Of a stretch of 7,142 nt of DNA, positions 1 to 6,395 are shown piece after piece. How positions within the stretch are numbered: position 1 is the first letter of the stretch; each line of letters starts with the position of its first letter. The translations under genes were made by a program, and so were the position numbers. The stretch is from an uncultured Clostridia bacterium (GTDB taxonomy: Bacteria; Bacillota; Clostridia; Oscillospirales; Acutalibacteraceae): assembly GCA_946006915.1 (NCBI GenBank), contig CAMFZK010000050.1, forward strand, positions 1 through 7,142, in the 5' to 3' direction. Below the pieces are notes generated by a model, which was not told the origin of the DNA, searched no databases, and worked only from the letters and a program-made list of their open reading frames with translations.

Positions 1-3
1 TCC

Positions 4-32
4 TTGACAAACCGAATACACAAGAGTATAAT
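4..32 (+). promoter_or_regulatory. Consensus sigma-A promoter of the operon
   Basis: A perfect -35 box TTGACA lies at 4-9 and a perfect -10 box TATAAT at 27-32, with the optimal 17-base spacer. Transcription should start 6-8 bases after the -10 box, around 38-40, probably at A39. That places the start right at the foot of the first leader hairpin. A full-consensus promoter needs no activator, which fits control after initiation by the terminator at 47-105. The start site is inferred from spacing. Confidence 0.9.
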
Positions 33-38
33 TGTGGC

Positions 39-60
39 AAATGAGCAAAGGTGTTCATTT
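39..60 (+). promoter_or_regulatory. ANTAR target RNA, hairpin P1
   Basis: Bases 39-46 (AAATGAGC) pair with 53-60 (GTTCATTT): seven Watson-Crick pairs and one G-U (45-54). They close a six-base loop AAAGGT at 47-52. The loop has A at position 1 and G at position 4, the two loop bases conserved in RNA targets of ANTAR antiterminators such as EutV. The hairpin starts at the predicted first transcribed base. Its loop and 3' arm are the same bases that form the lower stem of the terminator, so P1 and the complete terminator cannot exist together. The pairing is read directly; the ANTAR function is inferred from the loop bases, the following P2 hairpin and the ANTAR gene in the same operon. Confidence 0.75.
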
Positions 61-105
61 CGGTGCAGAACCGTATCTGTGCTGAAATGAACGCCTTTTC
101 TTTTT
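47..105 (+). terminator. Leader intrinsic terminator (attenuator)
   Basis: Bases 47-69 pair with 76-98 in 23 unbroken pairs, four of them G-U (52-93, 62-83, 64-81, 65-80), with a six-base loop. The 3' side runs into TTTTCTTTTT at 96-105, a typical U tract. It lies between the promoter and the first start codon, so it should stop transcription by default. The bottom 14 pairs (47-60 with 85-98) use the P1 loop and 3' arm. The sequence AAATGA occurs at 39-44 and again at 85-90, and the two copies compete for the same TCATTT at 55-60. Confidence 0.88.
61..84 (+). promoter_or_regulatory. ANTAR target RNA, hairpin P2
   Basis: Bases 61-69 pair with 76-84: six Watson-Crick pairs and three G-U (62-83, 64-81, 65-80). 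They close the six-base loop ACCGTA at 70-75, again with A1 and G4. It follows P1 with no unpaired linker. The same nine pairs are the top of the terminator hairpin, so P2 is compatible with both states. An ANTAR dimer holding P1 and P2 would keep the 3' arm of P1 away from 85-98 and so prevent termination. Confidence 0.8.
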
Positions 106-119
106 ATTATATCCCGAAA

Positions 120-125
120 GGAAAG
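120..125 (+). promoter_or_regulatory. Ribosome binding site deciding the first start codon
   Basis: GGAAAG at 120-125 lies six bases before ATG 132. It supports translation from 132 and not from the in-frame GTG at 51, which has no such site and lies inside the terminator hairpin. Confidence 0.7.
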
Positions 126-131
126 AAAGTT

Positions 132-1223
132 ATGAAAAAGGAAGGACAGGTACGAATCCCGTCAGGATGTGCTATTGCCGCAGTTATATCTAAAGAAGGC
201 AAAAAAATGTCCGGCGAAATGATAACAAATGCAATGATACCTATGCACGACCGTTCCAACGGACTTGGAGGTGGTTTTGCGGGTTACGGCATTTATCCCA
301 ATTATGCCGATTTTTACGCTTTGCATATGTTTTTTGATTCACGTGCAACCCGTAAGGAATGTGAAGTATTTTTAAAGGAAAGGTTTGAAATTGTTAAAAG
401 CGAGATTATTCCCACAAGAACAATCCCCGCCATTACCGACGAACCTATTATTTGGAGATATTTTGTAGCACCCTTAAAATCCTTGCTTTCTTCTATGCAA
501 CTTGACGAAAAAGAATTTGTTGCACGTACCGTTATGAAAATAAACACCGAAATGAAAGGTGCTTATGTATTTTCAAGCGGTAAAAATATGGGTACTTTTA
601 AAGCGGTTGGCTTTCCGGAAGACGTAGGTGTGTTTTATAAATTAGAAGAGTACGAGGGATATTCCTGGACAGCACACGGACGTTATCCTACCAACACACC
701 CGGTTGGTGGGGCGGCGCTCACCCCTTTACGCTGCTCGACTGGTCGATAGTTCATAACGGCGAAATTTCCTCTTACGATGCTAACCGCCGTTTTATTGAA
801 ATGTTCGGTTACAAATGCAATTTGCAAACCGATACCGAAGTTATTACATATATTATGGACTATTTGTTAAGGGTGCAAGGACTAAACCTGGAAGAAGCGG
901 CAAGCGTTATTGCCGCACCGTTTTGGAGCAGTATTGCCGAAAAGACACAAGAAGAAAAGGATAAACTTACCTTCTTGCGTACAATGTTCCCAAGTTTGCT
1001 GGTTACAGGGCCTTTTTCCATTGTATTGGGTTTTGAAGGCGGACTTATGGCGCTTAACGACCGACTGAAACTTCGTTCAATGGTTGTAGGCGAAAAGGAC
1101 GATAAGGTATTTATAGCAAGTGAAGAAGCGGCAATCCGCACAATGGAACCGAATGCCCAAAACATTTGGTCACCGGGGGGCGGAGAACCCGTAATTATTA
1201 AGGTAAAGGAGGGGGCATATTAA
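132..1223 (+). CDS. Glutamate synthase glutaminase subunit (class II glutamine amidotransferase)
   Basis: This 363-residue protein is the stand-alone glutaminase part of a split glutamate synthase. It should hydrolyse glutamine and pass ammonia to the FMN subunit encoded next door. It has the class II (Ntn-type) motifs: candidate nucleophile Cys13 in PSGCAIAAV, HGRYPTNTP at 182-189, HNGE at 208-211 and TDTE at 233-236, the last three corresponding to glutamine-binding segments in large GltB proteins. The MHDRSNGLGGGF stretch near residue 38 is familiar from archaeal and clostridial stand-alone forms. Class II enzymes need the Cys at the amino terminus, so removal of a 12-residue propeptide is likely, as in GltB; this is inferred. 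The start at 132 is chosen because the frame upstream runs through the terminator hairpin and because of the site at 120-125. The protein is soluble, with no signal peptide seen. It is the first gene of the operon, one base before the next gene. Confidence 0.92.
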   Translation: MKKEGQVRIPSGCAIAAVISKEGKKMSGEMITNAMIPMHDRSNGLGGGFAGYGIYPNYADFYALHMFFDSRATRKECEVFLKERFEIVKSEIIPTRTIPAITDEPIIWRYFVAPLKSLLSSMQLDEKEFVARTVMKINTEMKGAYVFSSGKNMGTFKAVGFPEDVGVFYKLEEYEGYSWTAHGRYPTNTPGWWGGAHPFTLLDWSIVHNGEISSYDANRRFIEMFGYKCNLQTDTEVITYIMDYLLRVQGLNLEEAASVIAAPFWSSIAEKTQEEKDKLTFLRTMFPSLLVTGPFSIVLGFEGGLMALNDRLKLRSMVVGEKDDKVFIASEEAAIRTMEPNAQNIWSPGGGEPVIIKVKEGAY

Positions 1224-1224
1224 A

Positions 1225-2730
1225 ATGAGTGTTGAATTTATATACCCCGAATTTGAAGTTATAAGAAATGCCGACAGGTGCATTGCCTGCCGTGTATGCG
1301 AAAGACAGTGTGCAAACCAAGTTCACTCCTTAAATGAAATAAAAGGGGTTATGACAGCCGACGAAACAAAGTGTGTAAACTGTCAGCGTTGTGTGTCTCT
1401 TTGCCCTACAAGAGCGCTTAAAATTGTAAAAAGCGACTGTACTTTGCGTGAAAATGCAAACTGGCAAAACGACACCGTAAAAGAAATTTACAAGCAGGCA
1501 AACAGCGGAGGGGTTTTACTTTCTTCTATGGGTAACCCCAAACCGTTGCCGGTATATTGGGACAAAATTTTAATTAACGCATCGCAGGTTACAAATCCTC
1601 CCATTGACCCGTTGCGTGAACCGATGGAAACCCGTGTATTTTTAGGCAAAAAACCCGAAAAAATCACACGAGAGGAAAACGGTAAATTAAAATGCGAATT
1701 ACCGCCCCAAATCAAACTGTCTATGCCCGTGATGTTTTCGGCTATGAGTTACGGTTCTATAAGTTACAATGCGCACTCCTCCCTTGCACGTGCCGCAACC
1801 GAACTCGGAATCCTTTACAACACGGGTGAAGGCGGTTTACACGAAGATTTTTACTGCTACGGCGAAAACACAATAGTTCAGGTGGCATCGGGCAGATTCG
1901 GTGTTCACGAGGACTACCTAAAAGCCGGTGCGGCTATTGAAATTAAAATGGGACAGGGTGCAAAGCCGGGTATAGGCGGACATTTGCCGGGCGCAAAAAT
2001 CGTGGGTGATGTTTCCAAAACCCGTATGATTCCCGAAGGTTCGGACGCTATTTCCCCCGCCCCGCACCACGATATTTACTCTATAGAAGATTTACGGCAA
2101 CTTGTATTTTCGCTTAAAGAGGCAACCGAATACAAAAAACCGATTATAGTTAAGGTTGCCGCCGTTCACAATATTGCCGCTATTGCAAGCGGTATTGCAC
2201 GAAGCGGTGCCGATATTATTGCAATAGACGGTTTCAGGGGCGGTACGGGTGCCGCACCCACCCGTATAAGGGATAACGTAGGTATTCCTATTGAATTAGC
2301 ACTGGCGGCGGTGGATACCCGTCTTCGTGACGAGGGTATCCGCAACAATGTTTCGCTTGTTGTAGGCGGAAGTATTCGCAGTGCCGCCGATGTGGTTAAA
2401 GCCGTGGCTTTAGGTGCAGATGCTTGTTATATTGCTACTTCGGCGCTTTTGGCACTTGGCTGTCATTTATGCCGTACCTGCCAAAGCGGTAAATGCAACT
2501 GGGGTATTGCAACCCAACGCCCCGAACTTGTAAAACGCCTTAACCCCGATATGGGCAGTAAACGGCTTGTAAACCTTCTGACCGCTTGGCAGCACGAAAT
2601 TAAGGAGTTAATGGGCGGTATGGGTATTAACTCTATAGAAGCGTTAAGGGGTAACCGTCTTATGCTTAGAGGAGTAGGACTTACCGACAAAGAATTAGAA
2701 ATACTTGGAATTTCCCACGCCGGAGAGTGA
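1225..2730 (+). CDS. gltB: Glutamate synthase central subunit, ferredoxin and FMN domains
   Basis: This 501-residue subunit should carry out the reductive amination of 2-oxoglutarate to glutamate on FMN. An N-terminal two-cluster ferredoxin domain shows C19-x2-C22-x2-C25-x3-C29 and C50-x2-C53-x2-C56-x3-C60-P. It is followed by the glutamate synthase TIM-barrel domain from about residue 150 to 470. Visible signatures are AMSYGS (173-178), GQGAKPGIGG (243-252), DGFRGGTGAAP (335-345) and VVGGSIR (379-385). Near the C-terminus C413-x5-C419-x4-C424 has the spacing of the [3Fe-4S] ligands of GltB; a further Cys416 lies inside it. Domain order and length match archaeal-type glutamate synthases, where glutaminase and GXGXG domains are separate proteins. 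AAGGAGGGGG at 1207-1216, inside the end of the previous gene, is a strong ribosome site for ATG 1225. Ammonia presumably arrives from the amidotransferase and electrons from the next two gene products. Confidence 0.94.
   Translation: MSVEFIYPEFEVIRNADRCIACRVCERQCANQVHSLNEIKGVMTADETKCVNCQRCVSLCPTRALKIVKSDCTLRENANWQNDTVKEIYKQANSGGVLLSSMGNPKPLPVYWDKILINASQVTNPPIDPLREPMETRVFLGKKPEKITREENGKLKCELPPQIKLSMPVMFSAMSYGSISYNAHSSLARAATELGILYNTGEGGLHEDFYCYGENTIVQVASGRFGVHEDYLKAGAAIEIKMGQGAKPGIGGHLPGAKIVGDVSKTRMIPEGSDAISPAPHHDIYSIEDLRQLVFSLKEATEYKKPIIVKVAAVHNIAAIASGIARSGADIIAIDGFRGGTGAAPTRIRDNVGIPIELALAAVDTRLRDEGIRNNVSLVVGGSIRSAADVVKAVALGADACYIATSALLALGCHLCRTCQSGKCNWGIATQRPELVKRLNPDMGSKRLVNLLTAWQHEIKELMGGMGINSIEALRGNRLMLRGVGLTDKELEILGISHAGE
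2722..2727 (+). promoter_or_regulatory. Ribosome binding site deciding the polyferredoxin start
   Basis: GGAGAG at 2722-2727, at the end of the FMN subunit gene, lies eight bases before ATG 2736. This favours ATG 2736 over the in-frame GTG at 2727, which would overlap the site itself. Confidence 0.7.
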
Positions 2731-2735
2731 TAAAA

Positions 2736-3176
2736 ATGAAACGTGTATATGTTAATGAAGAATGGTGTCTCGGTTGCCATTTATGTGAATATAACTGTGC
2801 CTTTGCCAATTCGGGGATAAGCGATATGGCAACGGCACTAAAAGGAAAACCGATTTACCCAAGGATACATATTGAAGAAAATGACAGTGTTTGTTATGCG
2901 GTATCCTGCCGCCATTGTACCGACCCCATTTGCGTTAAAAGTTGCATTGCCGGTGCAATATCAACTAAGGACGGAGTAATTAAAATTGATAAAACCAAAT
3001 GCGTGGGTTGTTTTACCTGTGTTTTGGTATGTCCTTACGGTGCATTATCCCCTAACGAAAACGGCGTAATGCAAAAATGCGAACTTTGTTTGCAAAACAG
3101 TTGCGGTGAGCCCGCTTGTGTTACAGGTTGTCCCAACAGGGCAATAGTTTATGAAGAACGGGGCGAAGAAGAATGA
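2736..3176 (+). CDS. Four-cluster [4Fe-4S] electron-transfer protein
   Basis: This 146-residue protein has 18 cysteines arranged as in the HycB/DmsB-type electron-transfer subunits. The groups are C11-x2-C14-x2-C17-x3-C21; C58-x2-C61-x4-C66-x3-C70; C89-x2-C92-x2-C95-x3-C99-P; and C115-x2-C118-x9-C128-x3-C132-P. C53 and C123 are additional. It should hold four [4Fe-4S] clusters and act as a wire between a flavoprotein and another redox subunit. No transmembrane segment or export signal is seen, so it is probably cytoplasmic. Its place between the FMN subunit and the FAD oxidoreductase suggests it links the two within a glutamate synthase complex, taking the role of the cluster part of bacterial GltD. 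That role is inferred from context; similar proteins serve formate dehydrogenases and hydrogenases. The gene ends in an ATGA overlap with the next, consistent with translational coupling. Confidence 0.88.
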   Translation: MKRVYVNEEWCLGCHLCEYNCAFANSGISDMATALKGKPIYPRIHIEENDSVCYAVSCRHCTDPICVKSCIAGAISTKDGVIKIDKTKCVGCFTCVLVCPYGALSPNENGVMQKCELCLQNSCGEPACVTGCPNRAIVYEERGEEE

Positions 3177-4405
3177 AAGAATATGTTATTATAGGAAACG
3201 GTGTTGCCGCCGTAGGTACTGTTGAGGGTATACGTAAAATTGATAAGCAAAGCAAAATTACCGTTATATCCGAAGAAAATCATCCCGTTTACTGCCGTCC
3301 TTTAATTTCTTATTATTTGGAAAATAAGACAGATTTGGAACGTATTAACTACCGTGACAAAAATTTTTACGAAAGAATGAAATGCAAAGTAATTTACGGC
3401 AAAAAAGCGGTAAAAATTGATACCGCAAAAAAGCAGATTTCACTTTGTGACGGTTCATCTATTCCCTATTCTTCGGTTTGTGTTGCAACGGGTTCTTCCC
3501 CGTTTGTTCCTCCCTTTGAAGGACTCCAAACGGTTGAAAACAAGTTTTGTTTTATGACACTTGACGATACCCTGGCACTCCAAAAAGCGATAACCGAACA
3601 AAGCCGTGTTTTAATAGTAGGTGCGGGACTTATAGGTCTTAAATGTGCCGAAGGTCTTTGCGGCAGAGTGGCAGATATAACCGTTTGCGATCTTGCCGAC
3701 CGTGTTTTATCGAGCATATTGGATAATGACTGTGCGGCTATTATGCAAAAGCATTTAGAAAATAACGGAATAAAATTCCTTTTAAATGACAGTGCAAAAA
3801 GTTTCCAAAAAAGCACCGCTTTAATGCAAAGCGGCAAGAAAATTGAATTTGACATTCTTGTATTAGCGGTAGGTGTCCGTGCCAACACTTCGCTCTTAAC
3901 GGATATAGGCGGTGAAGTAAACCGAGGTATTATTGTTAATGAAAAAATGGAAACTTCGGTAAGCGGTATTTACGCCGCAGGCGACTGTACCGAGGGCGAG
4001 GATATTTCTATAGGAGAAAAACGAGTGCTTGCAATTCTGCCGAATGCGTATATGCAAGGGTTTACCGCAGGGGTAAATATGGCGGGCGGCAACCAAGCGT
4101 TCGATAATGCCATTCCTATGAATTCTATCGGCTTTTTCGGTTTACATGCTATGACTGCAGGCAGTTATGACGGCGAAGTTTACGAAAAAAAGACCGAAAA
4201 CACTCTAAAACGTCTTTTTACAAAGGACGGAAAGTTAAAAGGGTTTATTTTAATAGGCGGAAACGAGCGTGCGGGAATTTACACCTCGCTTATTCGTGAA
4301 CAAACCCCGCTTGACACGGTTAATTTTGAACTTTTGAAAGAAAATGCCACTACGGTTGCATTTTCTTGCGAAAACCGTAGAAAAAAGTTTGGAGGTGTGG
4401 TATAA
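3173..4405 (+). CDS. FAD-dependent NAD(P) oxidoreductase of the glutamate synthase operon
   Basis: A 410-residue pyridine nucleotide-disulfide oxidoreductase-fold flavoprotein. The FAD Rossmann motif is GNGVAAVGTVE at 8-18. The central NAD(P) motif is VGAGLIGLKCAE at 149-160. The second FAD motif is GIYAAGDC at 265-272. The C-terminal 110 or so residues look like the dimerisation domain of NADH:rubredoxin-reductase-type proteins. There is no redox-active CxxC, so it is not a thioredoxin or lipoamide reductase. Cys41 in PVYCRPLISYYLE sits where NADH oxidases of this superfamily hold a reactive Cys, but whether it is redox-active here is unknown. It most likely exchanges electrons between NAD(P)H and the adjacent polyferredoxin, supplying the glutamate synthase in place of GltD. 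NADH or NADPH preference cannot be settled by eye. The start overlaps the previous stop by four bases and the upstream ribosome site is weak, suggesting coupled translation. The end overlaps the next ATG by one base (TAATG). Confidence 0.88.
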   Translation: MKEYVIIGNGVAAVGTVEGIRKIDKQSKITVISEENHPVYCRPLISYYLENKTDLERINYRDKNFYERMKCKVIYGKKAVKIDTAKKQISLCDGSSIPYSSVCVATGSSPFVPPFEGLQTVENKFCFMTLDDTLALQKAITEQSRVLIVGAGLIGLKCAEGLCGRVADITVCDLADRVLSSILDNDCAAIMQKHLENNGIKFLLNDSAKSFQKSTALMQSGKKIEFDILVLAVGVRANTSLLTDIGGEVNRGIIVNEKMETSVSGIYAAGDCTEGEDISIGEKRVLAILPNAYMQGFTAGVNMAGGNQAFDNAIPMNSIGFFGLHAMTAGSYDGEVYEKKTENTLKRLFTKDGKLKGFILIGGNERAGIYTSLIREQTPLDTVNFELLKENATTVAFSCENRRKKFGGVV

Positions 4406-5124
4406 TGACATTAGATGTTACAAATCTTGGCTATAAAGAGTTAAATGACGCTATTAGGGAACAAAAAGAACCCTGCACCATTATAGGTTGCATAGGTCAG
4501 CGTTTTATAGGTGCCGGTATGTCCGAAAAGGATATTACCATAAACGGTATTCCGGGAAACGCCCTTGGTGCTTACCTAAACGGTGCTACCGTTACGGTTA
4601 ACGGAAGTGTTCAGGACGCTGTGGGTGACACTATGAACCAAGGCAAAATTATTGTTCACGGTAACATAGGCGATGCCGCAGGTTATGCAATGCGCGGCGG
4701 AAAGATTTTTGTAAAAGGCAATGCGGGTTACCGTGCCGGTATTCATATGAAAGCATACCAAGATAAAGTACCGCTTATGATAATCGGCGGCAGTGCGGGA
4801 AGTTTTTTAGGCGAATACCAAGCCGGCGGTATTATTGTTGTATTGGGACTCAAAACCGAATCGGACCAAATTGTAGGCAACTTCCCCTGCACCGGAATGC
4901 ACGGCGGTAAAATGTTTTTAAGAAGTGAATGCGAAAACGTTAAATTCCCAAGTCAGGTTACCGCCCGCCCCGCAAATGAAGCCGATATAGCGGAACTTAA
5001 AGAGTATTTAACCGAATATTGCGATTTGTTCGGCTTTGATTTAGAGGAAGTACTATCCGCACCCTTTACTGTGGTTACTCCTGACAGTAAAAATCCCTAC
5101 AAGCAAATGTATGTTGCTAATTAA
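4405..5124 (+). CDS. Glutamate synthase GXGXG-domain subunit
   Basis: This 239-residue protein equals the C-terminal structural domain of large GltB (the GXGXG right-handed beta helix). That domain has no catalytic residues and packs against the glutaminase and FMN domains. Turns of roughly 19 residues are visible, starting near residues 48, 67, 86, 105 and 129, each with a G-x-x-G-x-x-x-G core and ending in a beta strand such as ATVTV, GKIIV or GKIFV. Similar helices occur in tungsten formylmethanofuran dehydrogenase subunit C, but the neighbours here point to glutamate synthase. The tail from about residue 185 resembles the short helical extension found in stand-alone forms. GGAGGTG at 4391-4397 is a strong ribosome site seven bases before ATG 4405. 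This subunit completes the separate glutaminase, FMN and GXGXG set. Confidence 0.92.
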   Translation: MTLDVTNLGYKELNDAIREQKEPCTIIGCIGQRFIGAGMSEKDITINGIPGNALGAYLNGATVTVNGSVQDAVGDTMNQGKIIVHGNIGDAAGYAMRGGKIFVKGNAGYRAGIHMKAYQDKVPLMIIGGSAGSFLGEYQAGGIIVVLGLKTESDQIVGNFPCTGMHGGKMFLRSECENVKFPSQVTARPANEADIAELKEYLTEYCDLFGFDLEEVLSAPFTVVTPDSKNPYKQMYVAN

Positions 5125-5149
5125 CACTATAAGAAAGAGGTAAAATATT

Positions 5150-6361
5150 ATGAAGTATTCAAAGGAAGAGGTACTGCAATATGTCAGAGAAGAAGACGTA
5201 AAATTCATTCGTCTTGCTTTTTGTGATGTATTCGGCAAACAAAAAAATATTTCCATTATGCCGGAGGAATTGCCCCGTGCCTTTGAATACGGAATTGCTT
5301 TTGATGCTTCGGCGATTACGGGATTCGGTGACGAAACAAGTTGCGACCTTTTGCTTCATCCCGAACCCGAAACCCTTATGTTGCTTTCTTGGCGTCCCGA
5401 ACACGGCAAGGTTGTCAGAATGTTTTCACACATAACCTACCCTGACGGCAAACCCTTTGAATGTGACACAAGAAAATTGCTTAAAAATGCAATAGAAGAT
5501 GCTAAAAAAGCGGGATACACCTTTTCTTTCGGTTCGGAGCAGGAATTTTATTTATTCCAACTTGACGAAAACGGCAACCCGACCGATAAACCCTATGACA
5601 ATGCGGGATATATGGATATTGCCCCTGAAGACCGTGGGGAGAATGTCCGCCGTGAAATTTGCCTTACTTTGGAACAAATGGGTATCCGCCCCGAAAGTTC
5701 CCACCACGAAGAAGGACCGGGGCAAAACGAAATTGACTTCCGCTATTCCGATGCGCTTACTGCCGCAGATAACACAATGACCTTTCAAACCATTGTTAAA
5801 ACCGTGGCAAGAAGAAACGGTCTTTATGCCGATTTTTCCGCAAAACCCATTAAAAATCAGCCGGGTAACGGTTTTCACATCAATATGTCGGTAAAGCCAA
5901 ATGAAAGTTCCGAAAATCTTTGTTATATGATTGCAGGTATATTGGAAAAGTCCGAAGAAATGACGGCTTTCCTCAACCCAACCGAAAATTCGTACGCAAG
6001 ATTCGGTCAAAACAAAGCCCCCGCTTATATTTCCTGGTCGAGTGAAAACCGTTCGCAGTTGGTACGTGTTCCTGCGGCAATAGGCGAATACCGCCGTGCG
6101 GAACTCCGTTCCCCCGACCCGGGCGCAAACCCTTATCTTGCGTTTGCACTTATTATTTACGCAGGGCTTTACGGAATACAAAACAAATTACCTTTGCCCG
6201 ACGTCAACAACATTAACCTTTATAAAGCAGATTCCGAAACACTTAAAAAGTTTAAAAAACTGCCGGAAAATTTGGAAACTGCCTGCAAAATTGCCGCAGA
6301 AAGTGAGTTTATTAAGGAACACATACCTGCCGCTATTTTGGATATATACTGTAACAGATAA
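5150..6361 (+). CDS. glnA: Glutamine synthetase, type I, short form
   Basis: This 403-residue protein belongs to the type I glutamine synthetases (ATP + glutamate + ammonia to glutamine). Recognised elements are FDASAI at 51-56 (usual FDGSSI; Asp52 kept), metal ligands Glu130 and Glu132 in GSEQEFYLF, HHE at 185-187, Glu194, His243 in GNGFH, NRSQLVR with Arg301 and Arg306, and AELRSPDP with Glu318 and Arg320. Two departures stand out. Lys289, directly before Ala-Pro, occupies the place of the flap Glu (Glu327 of the enterobacterial enzyme) that takes part in ammonia deprotonation. The protein also ends at ILDIYCNR, about 30-40 residues before the usual family end with its conserved Ala-Lys and Glu-Trp helix. 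I found no frameshift that restores the tail. AAAGAGG at 5134-5140 is a suitable ribosome site for ATG 5150. The 25-base gap to the previous gene shows no terminator, so it should be co-transcribed. It is either the working synthetase of the cell or a variant with altered or regulatory function; the sequence does not decide. Confidence 0.9.
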   Translation: MKYSKEEVLQYVREEDVKFIRLAFCDVFGKQKNISIMPEELPRAFEYGIAFDASAITGFGDETSCDLLLHPEPETLMLLSWRPEHGKVVRMFSHITYPDGKPFECDTRKLLKNAIEDAKKAGYTFSFGSEQEFYLFQLDENGNPTDKPYDNAGYMDIAPEDRGENVRREICLTLEQMGIRPESSHHEEGPGQNEIDFRYSDALTAADNTMTFQTIVKTVARRNGLYADFSAKPIKNQPGNGFHINMSVKPNESSENLCYMIAGILEKSEEMTAFLNPTENSYARFGQNKAPAYISWSSENRSQLVRVPAAIGEYRRAELRSPDPGANPYLAFALIIYAGLYGIQNKLPLPDVNNINLYKADSETLKKFKKLPENLETACKIAAESEFIKEHIPAAILDIYCNR

Positions 6362-6395
6362 ACCGTTTTATTAACATTTAAAGGAGGGGTGGAAA

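Noticed and set aside
47..98. Long inverted repeat read as a mobile-element end or attachment site
   Set aside because: No partner repeat elsewhere in the window, no transposase or integrase, and the U tract, loop bases and position after a promoter explain it as an attenuator.
51..131. In-frame GTG at 51 extending the glutaminase by 27 residues
   Set aside because: It lies inside the terminator/antiterminator hairpin, has no ribosome site, and the added residues do not look like the family. ATG 132 has a suitable site and leaves the expected short propeptide.
3466..3888. 140-codon open frame on the minus strand
   Set aside because: Antisense to the FAD oxidoreductase, low-information peptide, no ribosome site; a shadow frame.
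4311..4345. Possible internal promoter (TTGACA) before the GXGXG gene
   Set aside because: No good -10 box at proper spacing; the sequence lies inside coding DNA and the genes overlap, so a separate promoter is not supported.
5552..6181. 209-codon open frame on the minus strand
   Set aside because: It lies fully antisense to glutamine synthetase, its peptide resembles no family I know, and it has no convincing ribosome site; it is a shadow of codon bias in the real gene.
6096..6374. Overlapping plus-strand frame at the end of glnA, considered as a frameshifted C-terminal tail
   Set aside because: Its translation ends in LPLFWIYTVTDKPFY and does not resemble the glutamine synthetase tail, so a frameshift does not explain the short protein.
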